NCBI RefSeq assembly: GCF_910592395.1
Contig: NC_088318.1
Location: 4,920,756 to 4,984,755, forward strand
DNA length: 64,000 bases
Direction of reading: 5' to 3'
Origin: Lineus longissimus
Lineage: Eukaryota; Nemertea; Pilidiophora; Heteronemertea; Lineidae
Each line of letters starts with the position of its first letter. Within the stretch, counting starts at the first letter, position 1. The notes below the pieces were generated by a model, which saw nothing but the letters and a program-made list of their open reading frames with translations, ran no database searches and was not told the origin of the DNA. A program made the position numbers and the translations under genes. Below, piece by piece: positions 48,640-58,740 of this stretch.

Positions 48640-51480
48640 ATGGATGGGAAAATGTTATCTGAAGCTGGAACTGTTTTTAGTAAGCGAAGAATCCTTAATA
48701 CAAGACTAGCAGTTGATTATGAGTGCGCAGGCCAACACTGCACTCAATAATGAAATCAATTTTCTAGTTGAATAATAATGGAGTCAGGAATTACCAACCT
48801 GTTTCGTCTTCTCATAAAATTAGCTAAATATTATGTGCAAAACATGACCTTCATGACGTTACGTCGTGTATCGACGTTAGATTTTAACACGGCGGTACGC
48901 AGTATGACGTCAAAACGTCAAGCATGCGTCGTCTGCTGGTTGACAAAACAACGTTTTGCAAGCCATTTCCGGTAGCTTTGGGATCCAAATTCGACCCGAT
49001 CGTCTTGATGAAACTGGCTGAAAATGTTATTGAGAGAAAAATTCGGACAGTGCTATCAATGTGCAAGATCAAATGAAGTTTGGACGGTCCAAAGTGAGTG
49101 TATGCAAGTTTAAAAAACACATTCTTCCAACCAGCCGGTGCCCAAGCCCAGAGTAGCTTGACAATGTTCCTAGAGATTGCATCGTGAAACTCATTATCAT
49201 ACTTACTGAAATGATTCTCTGTGATGCATTCAATGCATGACTTGGGCACTTTTATATTGGGTGGTCAGCACCATGTAGAGATGACTTAGGGCAGAAACTC
49301 ATTTTACTCAAAAAGGGACTCGGGTCATTATTTTAATAAGGTGACGATATGTGACCCGTCATAGCAAAAGCAGGCGGATGTCGCACCGAAGATGAGCCTA
49401 AATGACTCCAGGAGATAATGGAAGACATTGACGTGCTCATATTTCACATAAGGCAGACAACAGAGAAATGTACAAACAGTCTCAACCTGCCAAGCTCAGA
49501 GCGACATGCGACTGCTTTTGCTCTGACAGGTCACACATACGTTGTGAAAATATCAAAGCAACCAACTAAAGTATTAATATTCAGTGTAAACATGTTATGA
49601 TATTCTCCTAATGAATAAAGGCTATTTATTTTAAATGATATCTTTCTTTTGATTTGCCTGTCAGTATTTACTTGTCCTGCTCAGGACCCGTACATGTAGT
49701 GGCTAATGAGCCACCATAGATATCCAGTAGAACCTCTCTACTAAGGACACCCTCGGGACTGACAAATGCTGTCCTTAATAGAGAGGTGTCCTGATTAGAG
49801 AGATCAAATTGAATGGAAATAACCAATTTGGGACCAAAAGTTGTGTCCGTAATAGAGAGGCTGACCTTATTAGAGAGGTTCTACTGTAGTCAAGAATTGA
49901 AAAAACTAGTCCTTATCAATAATCTATTTATATCAACGTCTGCCCAGTTGAGAACCACAAGCTAGGGAATACACCACTTCGTGTACAATTAAGACAGACC
50001 CGTTGTGGCTACAACTTTTGGCACGAAAAGGTGCCACACCCATCGACCATCTATAAAGAACTGGCCACCGTGGCCTACGTTGGCACCTAATAAAAACGAA
50101 TAGGAGTAAGTGATAGGGAGCTCTTAGCGAGCTTTATGGTTAGAGAGTGTGTGTATACCATCAACGAAAAAAACTTGACCCGGAACCAGAAAACCTCCAC
50201 ACCCAGGTGACAGTTTTGCACGCGAATCGTATACGCTAATGCACAGCAATTTACCTGGGGAGAGATTTTCTTTTTCCAAACAATTCAGCGGGACGCTACG
50301 ATGTTTACGCAGAGAAGCCGCTGTTCGGTTGAAGATTTCGTCAAAACAGGGCCGAATCAAAGTGTAACGATACCCTGGGGCGAATCGAAATGCATTAAAC
50401 AACAAGCTGCATCGCTGCCAGAGATTATTTTTCTCTTTCCGCGAAGAAATCGTGCTTTTAACTGGCAAAATTCCGCAAAAGATTTTCCGTCTGCTAACTT
50501 TTCCGTAGTTTCAAGCGCACCAACATGATCGGTCCGGGGCTGCCCGTTTCGACGACGATTTCGTCAATATCATGGGGTGTGACAATATGTCGACGGTCTG
50601 GTTCCATTAATAATGCAATAATCTTGAAAGTACATTGGTCTCAATGTCTATTTCTCCGTTTCCATGACAAAATCCTACCTTGAAACCTGAAACCACTCGT
50701 CCACAACACAAGCCATTTCTATTTTCAGAAAGCGCATGCGCACTAACTCAAACGCACGCGCTGACCTCAGGTCTCACTAGCCGGTGCGGAGGCCAGGCCT
50801 ACTTGCCTCCAAAAATGACGCGACGTCATTTCATGCATACCCCTGTTCCAGCGGCTGTAGACTTGACAGTACCTTACTCTCACACAAACCTATACATTTC
50901 TGAATAGCTTGTCTCTTGAAGAATACATCTGACCAAGTTTCAACGTCGTCTAGACTTACAGTCATGCATAGACTGATGTAGCACAATGCATGAGACACCC
51001 TGTATATATAACGCAAATTTGAAAAATTTCACCTCTATGCCTTATAACTTCAAGATTAACACCTGATCACCACTGGCTAGTGAGACCTCAAACTATTCAG
51101 GACGGGGGGGGGGGGGGTCGGCTAAGGTGTTTTTGAATTAGAATATAAATCTTAATTACACTTGGGTCTTGGGATCATTATGCCTATCTCCGGGCAAAAA
51201 TACCTATCCTTCTCCTGTTGTGTTTAGTTTCCCACATTCTCCCCACTTATTTTCTATACTGCGACAGCGTCTATTGGGTCAACTGCCATGATGGCATCAT
51301 CCTAACTATATCCCCCCTCTCCCACCCACCAACTACTCGCCATCAATCATTGACATTGTGTGCTAGCCAACTGCTTCTTCGGTCAACTGTCATGATGGCA
51401 TCATCCTAACTATATACCCCCCCCCCCCCCGAGTCTTCTCGCTCACCAGCCCTATTAACGAAGAGCTCCCTGTCAAGGCC
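48640..51480. other. Intergenic, one MITE and simple repeats
   Basis: Apart from MITE family A copy 5 (49723-49888), a G tract at about 51102-51116, a C tract at about 51417-51431 and a direct repeat of GTCAACTGYCATGATGGCAT (51278 and 51382), nothing is recognised. A 114-codon frame at 50124-50468 (minus) shows no family motif. Confidence 0.45.
49723..49888. mobile_element. MITE family A, copy 5
   Basis: About 165 bp; CCAGTAGAACCTCTCTACTA at the left, GAGAGGTTCTACTGTA at the right, interior AACCAATTTGGGACCAAAAG. Confidence 0.8.
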
Positions 51481-51509
51481 TGAGCCTTCCTCATATTACA
51501 ACAGAATGC

Positions 51510-51690
51510 CAATGCCCAACAGCAGTGCAGACACCAGTCCACATCTTATTCCTACAAAACTGTCCCCTGCCCCAGGATTTACCACAGAAATTCTGGCCCC
51601 CAGACACCAATGTCGATGGAAAACTTAGGGGAACACGACATGACCTTGAAACAACTGTTTTCCTCTCTGTGTATCAATTAATAATGGGCG
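51510..51690 (+). mobile_element. LINE C-terminal fragment (RNase H-side zinc knuckle region)
   Basis: The translation CQCPTAVQTPVHILFLQNCP, then LPQDLPQKFWPPDTNVDGKL, follows the pattern C-x-C-x6-HIL-x3-CP-x5-L-x-Q-x-WP seen at the end of many LINE polyproteins. Only about 60 codons are recognisable. The upstream polymerase part is missing and the reading ends at stops after about 51680. Confidence 0.5.
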
Positions 51691-52071
51691 GATCGATCGC
51701 TACGATTTTGATATCTTCACGCACCTGTGCCACATCTGAAGGCCAGCTGCTCCACGCACCGTGAATAATCCACAATGACGTTGATCTTTCATCAAGCATA
51801 ATAGAATTTTATTCAGAATCGGATGTCTGTTTAGTGATTACACAATTACCATTTCAGAGGAGACCGATCGACAGTCACATCTTCCAATGTAGCATGTTAG
51901 GACTGTCTCCAGTCCATCCTCTTTCTTTGCTACCAATCATCCTAATTCTTCTGATTGTGACAGACATCCATACAGAGAAGACAATTTGACTCCCTCGCCT
52001 TCCAACTTGGCAAGTTAGGACTTGCTGTATTCCCTTCCCATCACCGCAATACATTATCCCTTAGCCCATAA

Positions 52072-53112
52072 GGCTTGTGGTATTCGACTCGATGACTCGA
52101 CGACGCGATGGCTCGATGACGCGATCGTTGCTATGGATTTTGCTAAAATACGGAATCCCATGATCCTGGTCTCCGGGCTACCGCTGCAACAGCAGAGGTT
52201 TTAGCTCGGCCTTCCCATACCCAGCTACGGTATGTAGAAGGATGTGCCCCCCCCCCCCCCCCCCCAGCCATGGCCACTGAAGATTGGTCCCCGCGATTGA
52301 TTTTGATATTTAAAGGACTCGCGGAAGTTTCATAGCATGCAAAATGACCGGAGATTTAATTGACAAACAAGCTTCTAGTGGCCAATGTCAGATGTCATGT
52401 GGTAGTCTGTCAACAATCGGAATTTCGCATATGTGCAGTTTTTTAGACTCAGTCACTCAGTCCCTCTTCCGCCCCTTGACATCTGCCCCCCCCCCCCCCC
52501 CCAATACATCAGCCCCTACATGCTTTCCGAAATTGGTGGCTTGCATTGGAACTAACTTTTTCCCCCTTGTCCGTCATTAAAGGCATTCAAGTGTGTTGGT
52601 CAACCATGACTATCTCCTTTGTCCCTCCACCACAGGCCTAGTTTCCCCTTATGACATCACTATTTCGGACACTCAGCGCCCCATTTCTGGAAAGGTGTAT
52701 AGGACATTTAATATTGCCGTGCTGAACGGATATCCAGAGCCAACCTTGTCTCCAGGAACTCGCGTGTCATTTTAACATAGGAATTTCTGCTCGTAAAGAA
52801 CCTGGGTAGGAGGTTGATCTGAACCAGCTATATTTAGGTGTATTTAGCTGTATTGACGGTAAGCTTGCATAGCAACATGGCGCATGGTTTTATCAAAAAT
52901 GCGAACTTGTAGGAAACGAAAAATGGTCGGATTAGATACGGTGAAAACAGCTGGAAAGGGGTTGGTAATGATCGGTTCTTTTTTATTTTCCTCCACTTAT
53001 GATTCTATGTATAAATTACAGTCCAGGCAGTGATATTCTTTAAAAAGATTCCAACTTGATCGCGTCATCGAGTCATCGCGTCGTCGAGTCATCGAGTCGA
53101 ATACCACAAGCC
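52072..53112. mobile_element. 1.04-kb element with 55-bp terminal inverted repeats
   Basis: Ends 52072-52126 and 53058-53112 are reverse complements with one or two mismatches. They start GGCTTGTGGTATTCGACTCG and carry an internal tandem motif GATGACTCGACGACGCGATG. ATAA flanks both outer edges and is a possible target duplication. The interior holds dispersed repeat F (52525-52705), two long C tracts and no credible gene. MITE family C copy 2 begins only a few bases beyond the right end. Confidence 0.7.
52525..52705 (+). repeat. Dispersed repeat F, copy 3
   Basis: Near-identical to 43307-43485 (same orientation), inside the 1.04-kb inverted-repeat element and just after a C tract of about 14. 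Confidence 0.75.
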
Positions 53113-53115
53113 ATA

Positions 53116-53237
53116 ATGGGTGATATGAATAAACACTAGTAAATGTTTTTACTTCTATTTTGTACAGAAATGCCAAGTGTAAATGTACGTGAAGTTTTAA
53201 GTAAAAGCATTTCCTAGTCTTTATTCATATCACCCAT
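53116..53237. mobile_element. MITE family C, copy 2
   Basis: TGGGTGATATGAATAAACAC at the left and CTTTATTCATATCACCCA at the right. It resembles the copy at 46979-47100 throughout, including the TTTTGTACAGAAA centre. Confidence 0.8.
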
Positions 53238-53344
53238 TGTCGGTTTGGGTGTGACGACCACTGCAGAGAAGACCAGTTGTCTGTCCTTGCCTTGTCACAA
53301 TCAGGACACATTGATGAAATTTGTCTTTCATATGTTATTGCCAT

Positions 53345-54365
53345 CTATAGCACAAGAGACAAACAGCTAATAGTGTGAAAGATTTGATAGAATGTCAAGA
53401 GAGCACGAGAGACAAACTAAGCTAATAGTGTGAAAGATTTGATAGAATGTCAAGAGAGCACGAGAGACAAACTAAGCTAATAGTGTGAAAGATTTGATAG
53501 AATGTCAAGAGAGCACGAGAGACAAACTAAGCTGATAGTGTGAAAGATTTGATAGAATGTCAAGAGAGCACGAGAGACAAACTAAGCTGATAGTGTGAAA
53601 GATTTGATAGAATGTCAAGAGAGCACGAGAGACAAACTAAGCTAATTGTGTGAAAGATTTGATAGAATGTCAAGAGAGCACGAGAGACAAACTAAGCTAA
53701 TAGTGTGAAAGATTTGATAGAACGTCAAGAGAGCACGAGAGACAAACAGCTAATAGTGTGAAAGATTTGATAGAATGTCAAGAGAGCACGAGAGACAAAC
53801 AGCTAATAGTGTGAAAGATTTGATAGAATGTCAAGAGAGCACGAGAGACAAACTAAGCTAATTGTGTGAAAGATTTGATAGAATGTCAAGAGAGCACGAG
53901 AGACAAACTAAGCTAATAGTGTGAAAGATTTGATAGAACGTCAAGAGAGCACGAGAGACAAACTAAGCCGATAGTGTGAAAGATTTGATAGAATGTCAAG
54001 AGAGCACGAGAGACAAACTAAGCTAATTGTGTGAAAGATTGGATAGAATGTCAAGAGAGCACGAGAGACAAACTAAGCTAATAGTGTGAAAGATTTGATA
54101 GAATGTCAAGAGAGCACGAGAGACAAACTAAGCTGATAGTGTGAAAGATTTGATAGAACGTCAAGAGAGCACGAGAGACAAACTAAGCTGATAGTGTGAA
54201 AGATTTGATAGAACGTCAACAGAGCACGAGAGACAAACTAAGCTGATAGTGTGAAAGATTTGATAGAATGTCAACAGAGCACGAGAGACAAACTAAGCTG
54301 ATAATGTGAAAGATTTGATAGAATGTCAACAGAGCACGAGAGACAAACTAAGCTGATAGTTCCCG
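53345..54365. repeat. Satellite, 55-bp unit (about 18 copies)
   Basis: Units read GAGCACGAGAGACAAACTAA, GCTAATAGTGTGAAAGATTT, GATAGAATGTCAAGA. A minority of units lack three bases (AAACAGCTAA, 52 bp). Point variants (TAATAG/TGATAG, AATGTC/AACGTC, CAAGAG/CAACAG) change gradually along the array, with the CAACAG form confined to the right end. That pattern suggests local unit exchange. Confidence 0.95.
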
Positions 54366-54769
54366 GGCCTGTGATGGGCGAAAGAAATGACAGCCCACAT
54401 GATTTCATCTGCGAGATGACGACATCCTTTTGAAGAACATTATAAAAACCATTGCGGTGTTTGGTGACATCCACTTTGGTATCAATTCCTTTCCGATGAG
54501 TGCCTGTCCTCAGGTTGTGACAATTGTCCCCCATCTGTGACAAGTAGTTCATTATAAGTTGGGAGAACATTCTTGGCAGACTGGCAGATTTTCGTTGATT
54601 GTGACATTGTCCATGGTGAAGTATTGGGCTAGGTGACACGGTCGTAGGATGTCCTTGGGGCTGGCAAATCTTGTGAGAAGACATCTTGATCAGAGAGGTT
54701 GGATTGAACTGAAGGGACGAAGACGGTACCACGAGTGCCTACATGCACCCTATTAACAACCAGTTCTAT

Positions 54770-55030
54770 TCATCATCATCATCATCATCATCATTCCCCA
54801 CATGTCGACTGCACACCAGGCGGCCACAAGCTTCCTCCAGCTTACCCCATCCTGGGCTAGGTCCTCAAATTGGCTAGGTGTCAGCAGTCCTTCTCCATCT
54901 CCTAGTAGTGATTGGGTGCAAGATGGGGGGACACTCGCTGGCAGGCTTGGCATCTCCTCCCATTCGTTGCCTGGTACAGGGTGTACAATTTGGCTGTTTC
55001 AGCATTCCCAGTATATGCCCCAGTTGAATT
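54770..55030 (-). mobile_element. LINE 3' end (RTE-like) with (ATG)n tail
   Basis: On the minus strand the frame reads LLGDGEGLLTPSQFEDLAQD, GVSWRKLVAAWCAVD, close to the family ending in which an alpha-helical A-x-D-x2-x-WR segment and a small Cys/Asp tail precede the 3' end. It is followed by a GATGATGATGATGATGATGA tail (54773-54798 on plus as CAT repeats). Only the last 80 codons or so are visible, and they end at the satellite-side flank. Confidence 0.45.
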
Positions 55031-55160
55031 ACTAAGAGGGGTCCACCTTATGTATTGATTTTGACTCTAAAAATTGGAAGGGCAACCAATATTACTGTTG
55101 GCCATACAGGCCTATGACCAACAAAAATAACCAGAAAAAGCCTAAGATTCAAAAAATATT

Positions 55161-55166
55161 TTTATT
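55161..55166 (-). terminator. Polyadenylation signal of the MsrA gene
   Basis: AATAAA on the minus strand, about 540 nt after the stop codon at 55706-55708 and 190 nt after the SECIS core. It is the first canonical hexamer I see downstream of the SECIS. Confidence 0.5.
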
Positions 55167-55334
55167 TATAAAATTTCTTTAAATCAATGCATCGTGTTTT
55201 GTGAAATATTGCAAAAGCAAAATCCAACTATACAGCCATTGAATTTTGCCAAACATTTACATAAAGAGTCATAACAATATTTTCAGCACAACAGAGGTTT
55301 TCGCTTGGGTCACCAACACCAGAAAGACGCACAG

Positions 55335-55425
55335 TCCTCCATGCATGAAGTAACATCATCCTCACAGTTTCAGCAATACTGAGTTAACCGTGAAAAGTCA
55401 TAAGAGGAGAACTTGCACCGATCTG
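55335..55425 (-). promoter_or_regulatory. SECIS element (form 2) in the 3' UTR of the MsrA gene
   Basis: Read on the minus strand. The 5' core is ATGA at 55401-55398, followed by one C, then helix strand TTTTCACGGTT (55396-55386). Unpaired AA (55385-55384) and C follow. The ministem is TCAG (55382-55379), loop TATTG, CTGA (55373-55370). The helix strand AACTGTGAGGA (55369-55359) pairs with the first strand over 11 bp (two or three G-U). The 3' core is TGAT at 55358-55355. This matches the eukaryotic SECIS consensus: AUGA and UGAU forming the SBP2-binding non-Watson-Crick quartet, 11-14 bp helix, AA in a bulge under a short ministem (form 2). A lower helix is plausible from GTTCTCC (about 55414-55408) with GGAGGAC. 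It sits about 305 nt past the stop codon, a usual distance. Confidence 0.88.
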
Positions 55426-55705
55426 GTTTTCTAAGCCAAACGAATTGCCCTGTTGTCGCAAGATATTTACAACATCGAGGCTTTTGTGGAGACTAATAAC
55501 AGCATTTTATTAAGATCGTGACGTCCTGTCCTACACTAATGTAAAACAGTAGGCCTAAAGCATTAAATCTGTCTTCTAAACAGTAATTAAAAACAATTGT
55601 CTATTGGGTATTCCATCTTGACAGTCAGTATTAGCAAGTATGGATTAAATAATCTATACTTAGTATTAGTCCATGATACGTATCTTATAGCTTAGATATT
55701 TTTGC

Positions 55706-58456
55706 TCACACATTATCCACAACATATTCTGTCTGTTCCTCACTCAATCCCATCTTCTTGCTCTCCTGAAAAATAAAGATAAAAATATGTTGATTGTCAT
55801 ATTCGTATTCTTGTCAAATTGTCAAATGAAATGCCATCCATGGCCGGATAGAAAAAGTGGGGCTAAAGGTACACTGTACACGTAAGCAAGGCCATTATGG
55901 CCTTTGGATCCTCCTATACAAATTATATTACATGTAGCAAAAACAGGTTACTCACTCTCTCCAAACTTGTTATCACCAGCCTGCCCTGGCATAGGCCCTT
56001 GTGTTCAGATCAAGATTAAAAAATCTCAGTTGATTTAGAGGACTGACCACATCCAGAGATATAAATCTTCGTACTCTAACAAGATACTACCCTGGGCCTT
56101 ATTGTGAAATGGATATGAGCAGCATCCCTACTGAGTGACTGCCCCCCCCCCCCACCCATTTGCAGTGCCACTATTACATGAAAACGTACCCTCGCAAATT
56201 GGTGCATTTGTCCATAGCCACCAATGTAACCATTGAGCCTGGCAGCGATGTGTGACTTGATCAAGTCCTCATCACCCAAACGGAGACTGTTGAACAGAGA
56301 TGGATGCTGCCGGAGGAGGTACTTCTGATGATAGCTGAAAACAAGGTAGCAAAATAGTATACCAGGAAGCATGACTCGCAGAGTTCCCGTAACTAAGTAT
56401 TGGTTGCACTTACAAGTCAGAAAGTCCCTTGACAAAACGCCAAGGATATCAGTCAGAATTTGTGGCGTTCAATTATAGAGACCAGCCATTCGGGCTTCGC
56501 CTCAAGCTTGAGGCAGCTTTTAGCACCACAACCAAACGGATGTGATACTGACAGCCAATTTTTTTTCCAGACATGATGCCTGGAAGCGAAGTTCAATCAT
56601 CCTTTGTCGACACTGCTGTTAATGACCATGATGCGATGCTTGACGTACCAATCTGAGACAATGCGTTATTACATGAATGACTTGTAGGCAGGATCAGTGA
56701 CCAATTTGATCACTCTTCTGGCACATCTGATGGGCTGCCTCATCCACGTGTCAGCATCTTGCATAGAAAGGGTAGTCATGCGTTCAGCAGTGGTGTGGGG
56801 CGAGATTAAGTGATTGATCACAAGCGCGGGCAGTTCAGCATACAGTGGAACCTCCCTTAGCGGACACCTCTCTATTAAGGACTATAGTTTTGGTCCAAAA
56901 TTGGTTGTTTCCATTCAATTTGAACTCTCTAACTAGGACACTTAAGGACACCACTTGTCAGTCCCAAGGGTGTCCTCAATAGAGAGGTTCTGCCGTATTT
57001 GTAATTGTTAAAGGCAGCATATTGGGCGGGAGTTAAAGGGACGCTATGACATGTATGAGACGACGGCTAGAGAGACCAGAGACCAACGAGAGGACAGCCA
57101 ATTGCTTACTTTTCAGCGTCGTAAAATGTTTCCGCTGGTAAAATCTTCGTCTGAATCGTCTTCGACTTCGACCTCTGTTGATCAACCATACTCTGCTCTG
57201 CAAGATCCTTCTGCTCATCGTCATGGAAGAAAATGGCGGACATGTACTGCCGAGATTTACACGATGTTGTGTCGTGATTCTTCCAGAACATAGTCAGTAA
57301 CTTCTCGTAAGATGTTTGAGCTGGGTCGTAGTCGATATCCACAGTTTCTGTATGGTCACCCCTGGAAGACAGCATATTTGAGATTTAGTTTCATAATTTT
57401 TATCTATTTCATCTTTCATTAGCGGCATCACGGCAGTCCAGGGTAGGGCATTTAGTTGCACATATTCTTTGGAAGCCTGTCCCTGGACCTGGACTAAATC
57501 GACTAAAAATGTTCTCAAGATAAGGATAAGGCTGTGTCACAATGACACATCAACATTCGAAATCTCCTTTGAACTTTTACATCATTTACCATTACATTAT
57601 ACATGTACAATGCTGTACAACAAGAATAGTTTATTGATAAGGCCACGTGTTTTTTATTTCTTGGTTTACGGGACCGACCGACTTGCTTTTTTGGGATTTT
57701 GGAGAAAAAAATAAAATCTGAAAATCATCGACTTTTTTATTTTATTTTCCACCCGACCCATCATAATTAGATAAAATAATGAGAAATAAAATAAAATCCA
57801 CTGTATAGAGCAGTGTGATAACCAATGTTTGTGCACTTTCACAACTTATCAGCCATCTAGATGAGGGAAATAGCCCCGACTAAGACATTGCGCCTTGTTC
57901 TGAAAAAAAGTGAACTTTGATTCCAGCAGTATTTGGTTAATTTAATTTCTTCCGATCATACATAGCTATTTGGGTTATTTTTATTTTTTATTTTATTTCG
58001 ACCACCCGACCATACATTTTTAAAAGCTCTTCCCGTAAACCAAGAAATAAAAAACATGTAGCCTAATCATCTGTCATGGGATGATTCTTGACCTGTTGGA
58101 ATCTAGAGAACTAAATACTATGTGATAAGGCAATTCGAAAAACATCCAAAGATGAGTCATCCTCTTGCAAACAGGGCCGGCAACACGACTTCTCCTTACG
58201 CATGTTTCCGAGGGAGTATGTATCGAGTGAAATGGCCTGATATTGTCAGGATGATTGAAAATGAGTCTCATTCAGTTAAAATGGTTATTTATACTTACAG
58301 ACTATGGTAGGTGGGGAACTTTTTAGTTCCGCCTGTATAACCCACCCTTGTATGGATGACCCCGGGGGCACAGCCGAACTGTGCCTCCGGGAACCAAAAT
58401 CAGCTAAGGGCAAATGTTGCCTTTTTTGTTTTCACGTCTGGCTCGTACAATGGCAT
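55706..58456 (-). CDS. msrA: Selenocysteine-containing peptide methionine sulfoxide reductase A (Sec-MsrA), four coding exons
   Basis: MsrA reduces methionine-S-sulfoxide in free or protein-bound form. Coding exons (minus): 58456-58299, 57361-57110, 56334-56190 and 55765-55706. All junctions are GT-AG with phases 2, 2 and 0, giving 204 residues, a normal MsrA length. The catalytic motif, GCFW in most MsrAs, reads S-TGA-F-W. The in-frame TGA (58402-58400) falls exactly at the nucleophilic Cys (residue 19) and FPEAQFG follows with the conserved Glu. Downstream are GVIHTRVGYTGGTKK, PTYHSLGDHTETVDIDYDP (across intron 1), FWKNHD, RQYMSAIFF, ILPAETFYDAENYHQKYLLR (across intron 2) and GYIGGYG, with no other stop. 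The ATG has A at -3. The exon also extends in frame to an acceptor at 58472, so a 5' exon may exist. With the 3' UTR SECIS, I infer Sec insertion. MITE copy 6 lies in intron 2. Confidence 0.9.
56841..56997. mobile_element. MITE family A, copy 6
   Basis: TACAGTGGAACCTCCCTTAG at the left, AGAGAGGTTCTGCCGTA at the right, about 157 bp, with a small internal deletion relative to the other copies. It lies in intron 2 of the MsrA gene. Confidence 0.75.
58400..58402 (-). other. msrA: Selenocysteine (UGA) codon of MsrA
   Basis: TGA read in frame between AGC (Ser) and TTT (Phe), at the position of the catalytic Cys in the MsrA motif G-C-F-W. Exon 1 stays open from the acceptor at 58472 to the donor at 58298 except for this codon. 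The codons on both sides are typical MsrA residues, which argues against a frame error. Confidence 0.88.
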
Positions 58457-58630
58457 GCTTGCAGGGAGCAGCTGAAAGTAAATGAATAATATCAGCAGTG
58501 TACACTGCCACCCCACTGTGTCACTGAGATAATGTCATCGTTTTGACGTCATATATTTGCCATCCATCTGATCTCCATGGGTGGCAGTGAGATGAGTGAT
58601 CATACCATTCTGACATTCACAGAGAGAACA

Positions 58631-58740
58631 TACAGTCCAAATCACAATTGACATTAGGTAAATCACGTCTCATTGGCGCGTCATTGAATCAACTCATAGA
58701 CACGCTACCCAGCGCGTAGGTCGCGCGGCCAATTAACTGA
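58631..58740. mobile_element. MITE family G, partial copy 2
   Basis: TACAGTCCAAATCACAATTG, followed by CATTRGGTAAATC and a CGCTACCCAGCGCGTA block similar to 38780-38800. The right terminus is missing. It lies just upstream of the MsrA coding region. Confidence 0.55.

Noticed and set aside
50124-50468. 114-codon minus-strand frame
   Set aside because: No recognisable motif, no supporting splice context, and an overlapping plus-strand frame of similar quality.
54271-54732. 153-codon minus-strand frame
   Set aside because: Partly runs into the 55-bp satellite and shows no recognised motif; insufficient to call a gene.
57294-57518. Minus-strand frame containing CCLPGVTIQ near the MsrA exon
   Set aside because: It is another reading frame across the exon 2 acceptor; the MsrA frame of this exon is 57361-57110.
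58400-58402. MsrA as a pseudogene with a nonsense codon
   Set aside because: The stop is exactly the catalytic Cys position, all other exons and splice sites are intact, and a SECIS lies in the 3' UTR.
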